This document shows, piece by piece, positions 51,970-59,053 of a stretch of 64,000 bases of DNA. Origin of the DNA: Streptomyces triculaminicus (lineage in GTDB: Bacteria > Actinomycetota > Actinomycetes > Streptomycetales > Streptomycetaceae); contig NZ_JAFMOF010000001.1 in NCBI RefSeq assembly GCF_017349075.1, positions 1,922,001 to 1,986,000 on the forward strand, read 5' to 3'. Positions within the stretch are counted from its first letter, which is position 1, and each line of letters opens with the position of its first letter. A program made the translations under genes and the position numbers. The notes under the pieces are model-generated. The model did no database searches and was not told the DNA's origin. It saw only the letters and a list, made by a program, of their open reading frames with translations.

Positions 51970-52962
51970 TCAGCGGGCCCGTGCAGGGGTGAGCAGGGTG
52001 CCGGACCTCTTGACGTGCCGGGTGACCGGCGTGGTCTCGGCACCCCGTATGCCCGGCAGTGCGCCGACGCGCGTGGCGAGGTAGTCGTACAGCGCGTCGG
52101 CGTCCCGGACGACGACGACCGCCATCATGTTGGCCGGCCCGGTGACAGCCGCGGCGTACGCGACCTCGGGGTGACCGGCGAGGGCCTCGGCGACGGCGGT
52201 GAGCTCGCCGGGCGCGACGGTCAGCCACAGCACGGCCTCCTGGGTGAAGCCGTAGAGCGCCGGGTCGATGTCGATCTCGAAGTACAGCACCCCGGCGGCG
52301 CGGAGTTCGTCGATCCGGCGGCGGACGGTGGACTCCGACCACCCCGTCGCGGCGGCCAGCTCGCCGACGGCGGCGCGGCCGTCCTTGGCGAGGGCGGCGA
52401 AGAGGCGGTCGTCCGCGGTGCCGGGCCGCACGTCGCGGGAGGGCGCGCCGGGCGCCGCGAGACGGGACAGCTCCTCGGCCTGCCGTGCGTCGAGCGCGGC
52501 GGTACGGCCCGGCCAGCCGCCCGCGCCGGCGACCATGCGCAGGATGCAGTGGGCGGTCACACCGGTGATCCGGGACGTCCTGGGCAGTCTGGACAGCAGC
52601 AGGCTGCCCTGGGCGGACCCGCCCCGGGCCCGGGTGATGCAGGTGATCTCGGTGCCGCCGGAGGCGAGCCCCACCCATGAGGTGTCCGCCCGCTCGACGA
52701 GCGCGGCGGCGATCTCGGCCGAGGCGCCGGGGACGCACTGGAGGCGCACGGCCCAGTCGACGAGGCCGAGGCTGCCGGCGTCCGGCATCCCGGTGACGCG
52801 GAGGACCCCGTCGGCGCGGAGGCGGTGGTAGCGGCGGGCGACCGTACGGTCCGAGACGCCGAGGACGGCGGCGATCCGGCTGAACGGGGCGCGCCCGTCG
52901 ATCTGGAGGGCGTGCACCAACTGCCGGTCGAGGAGGTCGAGATCGCGTATGACGGAATCCAC
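51970..52962 (-). CDS. Lrp/AsnC family regulator with two tandem AsnC units
   Basis: 330 residues, about twice the usual Lrp length. Unit 1: LDLLDRQLVHALQIDGRAPF, FSRIAAVLGVSDRTVARRYH. Unit 2 (from about 170): DRLFAALAKDGRAAVGELAA, ATGWSESTVRRRIDELRAAG, then a RAM-type effector domain (LWLTVAPGELTAVAEALAGH, AAVTGPANMMAVVVVRDADA). Such double proteins regulate amino-acid metabolism, and rocD is 0.8 kb away. GTG 52962; a 9-bp inverted repeat spans this start, likely for autoregulation. Confidence 0.92.
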   Translation of the reverse strand: MDSVIRDLDLLDRQLVHALQIDGRAPFSRIAAVLGVSDRTVARRYHRLRADGVLRVTGMPDAGSLGLVDWAVRLQCVPGASAEIAAALVERADTSWVGLASGGTEITCITRARGGSAQGSLLLSRLPRTSRITGVTAHCILRMVAGAGGWPGRTAALDARQAEELSRLAAPGAPSRDVRPGTADDRLFAALAKDGRAAVGELAAATGWSESTVRRRIDELRAAGVLYFEIDIDPALYGFTQEAVLWLTVAPGELTAVAEALAGHPEVAYAAAVTGPANMMAVVVVRDADALYDYLATRVGALPGIRGAETTPVTRHVKRSGTLLTPARAR

Positions 52963-52994
52963 CGGAAAACGCTATCCGATGTCGCATTCCGTCA
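52950..52994. promoter_or_regulatory. Long-spaced inverted repeat over the Lrp gene start
   Basis: TGACGGAAT (52950-52958) and ATTCCGTCA (52986-52994), perfect 9-bp arms 36 bp centre to centre, flanking the GTG and presumed promoter of the Lrp gene and lying in front of the divergent methyltransferase gene. It is a good candidate for a cooperatively bound Lrp autoregulatory site. Confidence 0.55.
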
Positions 52995-53046
52995 GGGCGG
53001 GCCCGGTTGAGGACGAGGGACGACCGGCCCGGTGAGAGTCCTCGGC

Positions 53047-53868
53047 ATGACGAACGCGAACACACTCGATACGCATGCGAACACGCTCGATCCCGTCGCG
53101 AAGACGGCCCTTCTCACCGCCGCCATGCGGGCGCGGGAGTCGACGAGGGCCGACGCCCTCTTCCACGACCCGCTGGCCGCGAAGCTCGCGGGGCCCTCGG
53201 CCATGGCCCTGCTCGAGACGGTCGGCGACGTGGCGGCGATCCCGGTACGGACGCGGTTCTTCGACGAGGCGATCGGGGGTGCGGTGGGCCACGGGGGTCC
53301 TCGCCAGCTCGTGATCGTCGCGGCGGGAATGGACACGCGCGCGTACCGGCTGGGTCTGCCGGACGATGTGACGGTCTACGAACTGGACCGGCCGGAGCTT
53401 CTGGACCGCAAGGAACAGCTGTCGGCCTGGGTCGCGCCGGCCTGCCGCCGGGTGGCGGTGGGCGTCGACCTCGCGGCGGCCGGCTGGGAGAAGGCCCTGG
53501 CGGGCGCGGGGTTCAGGGCGGACCTGCCCACGTGCTGGCTGGTGGAAGGGCTCACGCAGTATCTGCGGGAGCCGGACGTGCGCGCCCTGTTCGAGCGGAT
53601 CTCGGCACTCTCCGCGCCCGGCAGCCACCTGCTGACCGACTTCGTGGCCGCGAAGCTTCTCGCCGCCCCGGAGGCCCGGCCGATGCTGGAGCGGATGGAG
53701 GAGTGGGGCTCGGCATGGCACTACGGGGCGGACGATCCCGGAGCGCTGCTCTCGGAGCACGGCTGGAAGGCCGAGGTCCGGTCGTTCGCCGGGGTCGGAG
53801 AGGAACTGGGGCGGCACGTGGAGGGCGGCCCCGGGATGTCGGGGTGGCTGGTGCACGCCCTCCGTTAG
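53047..53868 (+). CDS. Class I SAM-dependent methyltransferase (LCM/PPM1 type)
   Basis: 273 residues. DPVAKTALLTAAMRARESTR, FHDPLAAKLAG, VRTRFFDEAIGGAV and VIVAAGMDTRAYRLGLP (SAM-binding DTR motif) are the leucine carboxyl methyltransferase-like/Tcmp family landmarks, with WLVEGLTQYL as the later conserved block. Methyl acceptor unknown. ATG 53047 is preferred over the GTG 15 bases earlier. The first 20 residues contain a duplicated NTLD segment (NANTLDTHANTLDP). Divergent from the Lrp gene. Confidence 0.9.
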   Translation: MTNANTLDTHANTLDPVAKTALLTAAMRARESTRADALFHDPLAAKLAGPSAMALLETVGDVAAIPVRTRFFDEAIGGAVGHGGPRQLVIVAAGMDTRAYRLGLPDDVTVYELDRPELLDRKEQLSAWVAPACRRVAVGVDLAAAGWEKALAGAGFRADLPTCWLVEGLTQYLREPDVRALFERISALSAPGSHLLTDFVAAKLLAAPEARPMLERMEEWGSAWHYGADDPGALLSEHGWKAEVRSFAGVGEELGRHVEGGPGMSGWLVHALR

Positions 53869-53890
53869 AGCGTCCGGTACGCACCCTTCA

Positions 53891-55093
53891 CTAGAGGATC
53901 ACGTGCGGGACGAAGCGCGCGTACTCGTCCGTGATCAGGCCCGAGGACTCGCGGATGCCGAGGCCGGCGGACTCGTCGCCGACCACCCAGGCGCCCAGGA
54001 CGACGTGGTTGCCGTCGAAGTCGGGGAGCGCGGCGAGCTCCTGGTAGCAGCAGGGCTCGTCGCGGACGACCGGTTCGGCGCCGGGGGCGTGGAGGGTGAC
54101 GCCGGCGCCCTCGCGGCCGAGCAGCGGCTTGGCGGCGTAGCCGTTCGTACGGGCCAGCTCGCGCGGGCCGTCGAGGTAGGCGGGGAGAAGGTTGGGGTGG
54201 TCGGGGAAGAGCTCCCAGAGGATGGCCAGCAGGGCCTTGTTGGAGAGCAGCATCTTCCACGCGGGCTCGATCCACAGGGTCGAGCCCGTGCCGCCGCCGT
54301 TGTCGAGCGTGTCCAGGGCCTGGGGGCCGAAGTCGTCGGTGGCCAGCCACTCCCAGGGGTAGAGCTTGAAGCAGGACCGGATGAAGCGGAGCTTCTTGTC
54401 GACGAAGCGACCCGAGAGCCGGTCCCAGCCGATGTCCTCCATGGAGATGGCCTCAGTGGTGATGCCGGCCTGTTCGGCGGTCTCCTGCAGGTACGCGACC
54501 GTCATCAGGTCCTCGCCCAGCTCGTCCCCGGCCGAGTGCGCGAAGTGCACGGGCGCGCCGGGCGGCAGGAGGGCGGCCTGGCGCCTCCAGGCATCGACGA
54601 GCCGCTCGTGGAGGGAGTTCCACTGGTCGGCGTGCGGAACGTCGGCGAAACGTTCCTCCATCCAGAACCACTGCGGTCCGGCGGCCTCCACCAGGGAGGT
54701 GGGTGTGTCGGCGTTGTACTCCAGCATCTTGGCCGGGCCGCCGCCCGGGCGGCCGTCGTAGCGCAGGTCGAACCGCCCGTAGAGGGTGGGCAGCTCCGCA
54801 CGGCGCTGCCAGGACTCGGCGACCAGGTACTTCAGGCCGGGATCGGTGATGCCGAGGTCGGCGAAACGGTCGTGGTCGACGATGTGCGCGGCGGCCTCCA
54901 GGCACATCCCGTGCAACTCCTCGACGACCTCCTCGAGCGCCTCGACCTCGGGGAGGGTGAAGGAGTAGTACGCGCTCTCGTCCCAGTAGGGACGCAGCGA
55001 GCCGTCGGGCTGACGAGCAAGGGGGTAGATCAGCCCCTGCTCCTCGACGATCTCCTGCCAGCCGGGCCGGGGGGATATGCGGTGACGCTGCAT
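53891..55093 (-). CDS. Glutathionylspermidine synthase family protein (YgiC/YjfC-like ATP-grasp)
   Basis: 400 residues. RPYWDESAYYSFTLPEVEAL, MLEYNADTPTSLVEAAGPQW and AKPLLGREGAGVT are the synthetase-domain signatures of the ATP-grasp amide ligase family. The amidase domain of true Gsp synthetase is absent, as in YgiC/YjfC. The substrate is probably not glutathionylspermidine, since actinobacteria use mycothiol. ATG 55093 lies 10 bases after the lipoprotein gene's stop; the pair mirrors the E. coli ygiB-ygiC arrangement. Confidence 0.9.
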   Translation of the reverse strand: MQRHRISPRPGWQEIVEEQGLIYPLARQPDGSLRPYWDESAYYSFTLPEVEALEEVVEELHGMCLEAAAHIVDHDRFADLGITDPGLKYLVAESWQRRAELPTLYGRFDLRYDGRPGGGPAKMLEYNADTPTSLVEAAGPQWFWMEERFADVPHADQWNSLHERLVDAWRRQAALLPPGAPVHFAHSAGDELGEDLMTVAYLQETAEQAGITTEAISMEDIGWDRLSGRFVDKKLRFIRSCFKLYPWEWLATDDFGPQALDTLDNGGGTGSTLWIEPAWKMLLSNKALLAILWELFPDHPNLLPAYLDGPRELARTNGYAAKPLLGREGAGVTLHAPGAEPVVRDEPCCYQELAALPDFDGNHVVLGAWVVGDESAGLGIRESSGLITDEYARFVPHVIL

Positions 55094-55103
55094 CGCTCTG
55101 CGC

Positions 55104-55496
55104 TCAGCCGCCGCTCGAGCCGCCGTGGGAGGACGACGACGAACAGCCGAAGCCGCCCCGGTCGACGGCCTGGCTCTTGCTGAACGTGCCACGGTCGGCG
55201 AATCCGCCGTTGTTCGAATTGGAGGAGCCGTAGTACCAGCGCGCGGAGGAGGAACCGCCGCCGCTGGAGCCGGAGCTGGAGCTGGAGCTCGAGGACGTGG
55301 AGCTGCCGCTCTTCTTGCAGGCCTTGGAGTCGAGGACCTTGTATCCCCGGCTCACGTCGTAGCTGTTCGGGTCGACGCAGCGCTTGTCCGGTTCCGAACC
55401 GCAGGCGGTGAGCGTGGCGGCGAGCGCGCCCATGCCGCCGAGTATCACGGTGCTGGAACGAAGTCGCCTTCGTGTCTTCTGTGGCTTGTGTGCCAT
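55104..55496 (-). CDS. Serine-rich lipoprotein paired with the ATP-grasp enzyme (YgiB-like context)
   Basis: 130 residues. Signal II peptide with lipobox TLTAC. A short Cys-containing core (KRCVDPNSYDVSRGYKVLDS, KACKKSGSS), a poly-Ser/Gly stretch and a SARWYYGSSNSNNGGFADRG segment follow; the Trp-Tyr-Tyr-Gly region then a Gly/Ser-rich tail with RGGFG recalls DUF1190/YgiB proteins. Surface-anchored. Co-transcribed with the downstream synthetase-like gene, to which it is probably linked as substrate or partner (inference). Confidence 0.8.
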   Translation of the reverse strand: MAHKPQKTRRRLRSSTVILGGMGALAATLTACGSEPDKRCVDPNSYDVSRGYKVLDSKACKKSGSSTSSSSSSSSGSSGGGSSSARWYYGSSNSNNGGFADRGTFSKSQAVDRGGFGCSSSSSHGGSSGG

Positions 55497-55579
55497 GTGT
55501 GGGACGCCCCCGTCGCGGATGAAGTCCACACACCCTAAGCCGCCAGTCGGCGAGGGCGGTTTCCGGCCGGTCCCGGCTC

Positions 55580-55660
55580 GGTCACAGGATTGTCAGGGCA
55601 CGGTCACGGGGTTGCCAGGAACACGGTCAAAGGGTTGCCAGGAGACGGAATTGTCAGTGG
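55580..55660. repeat. Imperfect 22-23-bp tandem repeat upstream of the DUF1963 gene
   Basis: Three full units begin at 55580, 55602 and 55625 (GGTCACAGGATTGTCAGGGC, GGTCACGGGGTTGCCAGGAA, GGTCAAAGGGTTGCCAGGAG) and a partial fourth at 55647 (GGAATTGTCAGTGG). The array stops 20 bases before the ATG at 55680, where promoter or regulator sites would lie. The period is about two helical turns. Confidence 0.75.
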
Positions 55661-55679
55661 CGCCCTGCATCATCGAGCC

Positions 55680-56531
55680 ATGACCGAGTCTTTCGCCGAC
55701 GCCGCCACCCTGCACGACCTGGCCCGTGCCCACCTGCCCGCCGACGCCGCCGAGCGCTGGATCGCCGGGCTGCGCCCGGCGGCCCGCCTGAGGGCCGCGT
55801 CCGGTTCCGACCCGGTCGTCGGCCGCCTCGGGGGCCTGCCCCGGCTGCCGGACGACGTGGAGTGGCCGGTATGGGACGGCCACGGCCCCCTCGCCTTCGT
55901 CGCCTCCCTGGACTGCGCCGCGCTGCCGTCCGACGCCCTCGACATCGAGCTGCCTGCGGACGGCACGCTGAACTTCTTCTACTTCGACGGCCAGATCGAC
56001 GACGGCGACGCCCTGGTCAACCCGGGCGAACCGGAAACCCTGGCAGGCGCGCGCATCATCTACGTCCCCGCCGGCACCCCGACCGCCGAACGAGCAATGC
56101 CGGAGGACTTGCTCGAGGGCCTGGTCGAGGAACTGGAGGACGTGGAGGCCTACCGCGAGGTGCCGCTGACCGCCGTGATCGAGGCGACCGTCTCCGACTC
56201 CTACGACGACACGGCGTTCCCTGAGGAGTTCCGGAACGCGCTCTGGGACCTCGCGGGCAACGCCTGCCACCGCGTGGGCGGCCACGCGACCGCCGTCCAG
56301 AACCCGGTGGACCACGAGATCGCCCACGCCGTGCTCGGCGGCAAGGTCGCCTGGGGCGAACCCGCCATGGACGAGGAGGCCCGCCGCTGGACGCTGCTGG
56401 CCCAGTTCGACTCCGACCACCGCGCCCAGATGATGTGGGGCGACACCGGCTGCCTCTACTGGCTCATACGCCCCGAGGACCTCGCCGAACGCCGCTTCGA
56501 CCGAGCGATGTTCACCTGGCAGTGCTGCTGA
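55680..56531 (+). CDS. DUF1963 / YwqG-like protein
   Basis: 283 residues, cytosolic. VVGRLGGLPRLPDDVEWPVW, GPLAFVASLDCAALP and a C-terminal WTLLAQFDSDHRAQMMWGDT followed by GCLYWLIRPEDLAERRFD match the DUF1963 beta-rich fold. The function is unknown. The ATG 55680 begins MTESFADAATLH. The 3' end overlaps the convergent DUF397 gene by 20 bases. Confidence 0.9.
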   Translation: MTESFADAATLHDLARAHLPADAAERWIAGLRPAARLRAASGSDPVVGRLGGLPRLPDDVEWPVWDGHGPLAFVASLDCAALPSDALDIELPADGTLNFFYFDGQIDDGDALVNPGEPETLAGARIIYVPAGTPTAERAMPEDLLEGLVEELEDVEAYREVPLTAVIEATVSDSYDDTAFPEEFRNALWDLAGNACHRVGGHATAVQNPVDHEIAHAVLGGKVAWGEPAMDEEARRWTLLAQFDSDHRAQMMWGDTGCLYWLIRPEDLAERRFDRAMFTWQCC

Positions 56532-56724
56532 GTCGTTCGACGAACCGGGCCCAGGCCCCGGCCGGGAAGACCAGGACGGGGCCCGAGGGGTTCTTACTGT
56601 CGCGGACGGGGACGAGGCCGCCGGGTATGTTGTCGGCGATTTCGAGGCAGTCGCCTCCCCCGCCATTGCTGTAAGTCGACTTCCGCCATTTGGCGATACT
56701 CAGGTCGGCACGATTTTTCTGCAT
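56512..56724 (-). CDS. DUF397 protein
   Basis: 70 residues with a single module: AKWRKSTYSNGGGGDCLEIA, VPVRDSKNPSGPVLVF, GAWARFVERL. It overlaps the stop of the upstream XRE/DUF5753 regulator by 25 bases, the normal regulator-partner arrangement. Start ATG 56724. Confidence 0.93.
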   Translation of the reverse strand: MQKNRADLSIAKWRKSTYSNGGGGDCLEIADNIPGGLVPVRDSKNPSGPVLVFPAGAWARFVERLSSTAR

Positions 56725-57557
56725 GTGCTGAAGTCCTCCATCGCCCTTTCAAGCCAAGCGGTTGACGCGGTCGGGGAAAGCGCCGAAGCGTGCACGAGAT
56801 CGTATCGATGGGAGTGTCGTGCCGTTGCGGCGCTATCTTCCACCAACTCGCTGTGGTGGTCGCCTTCCAGGTAGGCCACATCCGGACCGCTGCGGAAGGA
56901 GAGCAGCGTCAGCGACCCGCCGAGGGCGGAGTGGGCGCCTGCCTCGAACGGCATGACCTGCACTTCGATATTCGGGGCCTCGGCCGCTTCCCTTACCCGC
57001 GCCAGCTGTTCGTACATAGCCGCCGAGCCACCGATCGGGCGACGCAGTACCGCCTCGTCCAGCACCACCCACAGGAGAGGAGGGTCTTCCCTCGCAAGGA
57101 TGGCCTGCCGGTTGAGTCGAGCGACTACCTGCTCCTCGATCTCGTCCGCAGCACGCCACGGCTGACCAAGTCGCAGCACCTCTCGCGCGTACGCTTCGGT
57201 TTGCAGCAGACCCGGCACCACGTGCGCCATGTATTTGTGCATGGCAGAGGCCCTTGCCTCGTACTCCACGAATTTCTGCGCCCAGTTCGGAAACGGCGTC
57301 CGCCTGGCGTGCTCCCACAAGTCGGACAGATCGCCGTCCGCGCCCAGCAGCACGTCCAGCCGCTCCGAGACAGCCTTCGTCGGCATCTCCTTCCCCAGTT
57401 CGAACTGGGCGATCCGGCTGTGTGCGATGGGAATCTTGTCGCCCAACTCCCGTTGCGTCATGGACGACCGCATGCGGAGCTTGCGCAACTTCGCTCCGTA
57501 CAACGCTGTCAGCGACGTCGATGGATCGAGTTCCTTGGGTGCGGGCACTGTTGCCAC
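56700..57557 (-). CDS. XRE-family regulator with DUF5753 domain
   Basis: 285 residues. HTH: YGAKLRKLRMRSSMTQRELG, IAHSRIAQFELGKEMPTKA. DUF5753: KYMAHVVPGLLQTEAYAREV, PLLWVVLDEAVLRRPIGGSA, IEVQVMPFEAGAHSALGGSL. GTG 57557 begins VATVPAPKELDPS; the frame stays open upstream without a better start. A GTTTTCG/CGAAAAC dyad sits directly before this codon. The divergent neighbour at 57669 may be its target. Second such module in the window (compare 17779). Confidence 0.9.
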   Translation of the reverse strand: MATVPAPKELDPSTSLTALYGAKLRKLRMRSSMTQRELGDKIPIAHSRIAQFELGKEMPTKAVSERLDVLLGADGDLSDLWEHARRTPFPNWAQKFVEYEARASAMHKYMAHVVPGLLQTEAYAREVLRLGQPWRAADEIEEQVVARLNRQAILAREDPPLLWVVLDEAVLRRPIGGSAAMYEQLARVREAAEAPNIEVQVMPFEAGAHSALGGSLTLLSFRSGPDVAYLEGDHHSELVEDSAATARHSHRYDLVHASALSPTASTAWLERAMEDFSTCRKIVPT

Positions 57558-57559
57558 CT

Positions 57560-57584
57560 GTTTTCGCGTCGGAAGGCCGAAAAC
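57560..57584. promoter_or_regulatory. GTTTTCG-N11-CGAAAAC dyad before the XRE gene
   Basis: Perfect 7-bp arms, 18 bp centre to centre, immediately upstream of the regulator's GTG. XRE repressors commonly bind such sites at their own start. It would be coding if a start further upstream were used. Confidence 0.45.
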
Positions 57585-57668
57585 CGTTACCCCTGGTGAG
57601 CGTAGCTCCACGCCCCGATGCTGGGAACCGAAACCGGAGTGCACACACCACGACCGAGGTACCCACCC

Positions 57669-58022
57669 ATGCCCAATCCCCAGCCGGCCGACGCCGATGT
57701 GATCCGCCAGACCGCTGCCCGCGTGGCGGTGGAGTTGCACGATGCGTTGCGCGCGCACGGACACTCGGTCCAGGTCGTGCCCGAGCCGCCGTCGTACGGG
57801 CAGCCGTACGTGACGTTCCTCAGTCCGCTGCGGGAGGACGAGGCGCGGCTGATCACCGCCGCGCTCGCGGCGTATTCGGGGGCGCGGGAGTCCGGGCAGC
57901 CCTGCGGGGAGTGCCGGTCGATCAAGCAGGAGTGGGCCACGGCCCAGCGTGGGGGCGACCGCGAGGGCGCGGCGGCGTTGGCGTGGAGCATGGGGCTGCA
58001 CCAGCGGCGAGCGCACACCTGA
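57669..58022 (+). CDS. Conserved small protein divergent from an XRE/DUF397 module
   Basis: 117 residues. VIRQTAARVAVELHDALRAH, PPSYGQPYVTFLSPLREDEA, and a C-terminal SGQPCGECRSIKQEWATAQR with a C-x2-C pair, ending in a helical region. ATG 57669 has GAGGT upstream. Position and size mirror the gene at 17329-17661 beside the other DUF5753 module, although the sequences differ. The function is unknown. Confidence 0.7.
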   Translation: MPNPQPADADVIRQTAARVAVELHDALRAHGHSVQVVPEPPSYGQPYVTFLSPLREDEARLITAALAAYSGARESGQPCGECRSIKQEWATAQRGGDREGAAALAWSMGLHQRRAHT

Positions 58023-58168
58023 TCGGGCGGTAACCGTACGGGTGTTGGAGTGGCGGAACGGGCTGTTCAGGCACGCTCGCGCAGTACGTTTGCGCACAAG
58101 CGACCCCCCACGCTGGCGGCAACCGGCGGAGGGGGTCTACACCCGCCAGGAGTCAGGACCTCCCTTAG

Positions 58169-59053
58169 ATGCTCAGGCATGTTAGCGCTCCGGCGCATTC
58201 CTCCACCCAGGTTCCGAACGAGATCATCCGCCACCCCCGCCTCTCCGCCGAGGCCGTCCGCCTCCTCCTCTGGCAGCTCGCGCTCCCGCCCGGCGTTGAC
58301 GTACCGCTCTCGGAGACCGCCAAGCGCGCGGGGATCAAGAAGACCGCCTTCACGCGCGCCAAGGGCGAGTTGATCGCCGAGGGCTACGTCCACGAATGGA
58401 AACGCCAGGGCGTCGCGGGCCGCTGGGCCACCCGGCAGCTGATCTCGAACACCCCCCTCACGGCGGAGGAAGCCGCGGCGGCGATCGATCGCCCACCGAC
58501 TGCTCCAGAACCGGCCGTCGGTGAACCGACACCCCGGACCGTCGGCCGTCCCCAAGAAAACACTGAGGGGAACACTTCCCCACCTCCCCACCACCCGCTC
58601 GCCGAGCGAGGCGCACAGGCCCTGGCCCTCGTCACCCGAGGCGAGCGCCGCCTCCGCCTGTCGTCCCGCGACGTGCGCACCCTCGCCCCGCTCGTCGCCG
58701 AATGGCTCCAGCGCGGTGCGAGCCTGCGCGAGCTCCGCGACGAACTGACCTCCGGCCTCCCCGACCAGGTCCGCTCCGCGCGAGGGCTCCTCCGCAACCG
58801 CCTCCTGCGCAAGATGCCCGACCCGGCCCCCGAACCCACGCCCCCGCCGTCCCCGCTCCGCGCCTGCGCAGGCGGCTGCGGCCGCATGATCCGCCCTGCT
58901 GCAGGAGAGTCCCAATGCCGCGACTGCCGCTACGAGCTCGCCACCGCCGTACCCCACGACGACGCCTCCGGTGCCGTCGCCGCGACCAGGCGCGGCGTGG
59001 CCGCCATCCGGGAGGCCCTCAGCCCCCTCAGTCCCTGCGCGCCAGGCCTGTGA
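58169..59053 (+). CDS. Helix-turn-helix domain protein with C-terminal zinc ribbon
   Basis: 294 residues. An N-terminal winged-helix-like region (PRLSAEAVRLLLWQLALPPG, SETAKRAGIKKTAFTRAKGE, LIAEGYVHEWKRQG), a Pro-rich linker, a helical middle (VAEWLQRGASLRELRDELTS) and a ribbon CAGGCGRMIRPAAGESQCRD plus C. It resembles actinobacterial replication or plasmid-transfer-associated HTH proteins, though here no plasmid gene is near. ATG 58169. The end overlaps the next, convergent gene by 26 bases. Confidence 0.75.
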   Translation: MLRHVSAPAHSSTQVPNEIIRHPRLSAEAVRLLLWQLALPPGVDVPLSETAKRAGIKKTAFTRAKGELIAEGYVHEWKRQGVAGRWATRQLISNTPLTAEEAAAAIDRPPTAPEPAVGEPTPRTVGRPQENTEGNTSPPPHHPLAERGAQALALVTRGERRLRLSSRDVRTLAPLVAEWLQRGASLRELRDELTSGLPDQVRSARGLLRNRLLRKMPDPAPEPTPPPSPLRACAGGCGRMIRPAAGESQCRDCRYELATAVPHDDASGAVAATRRGVAAIREALSPLSPCAPGL

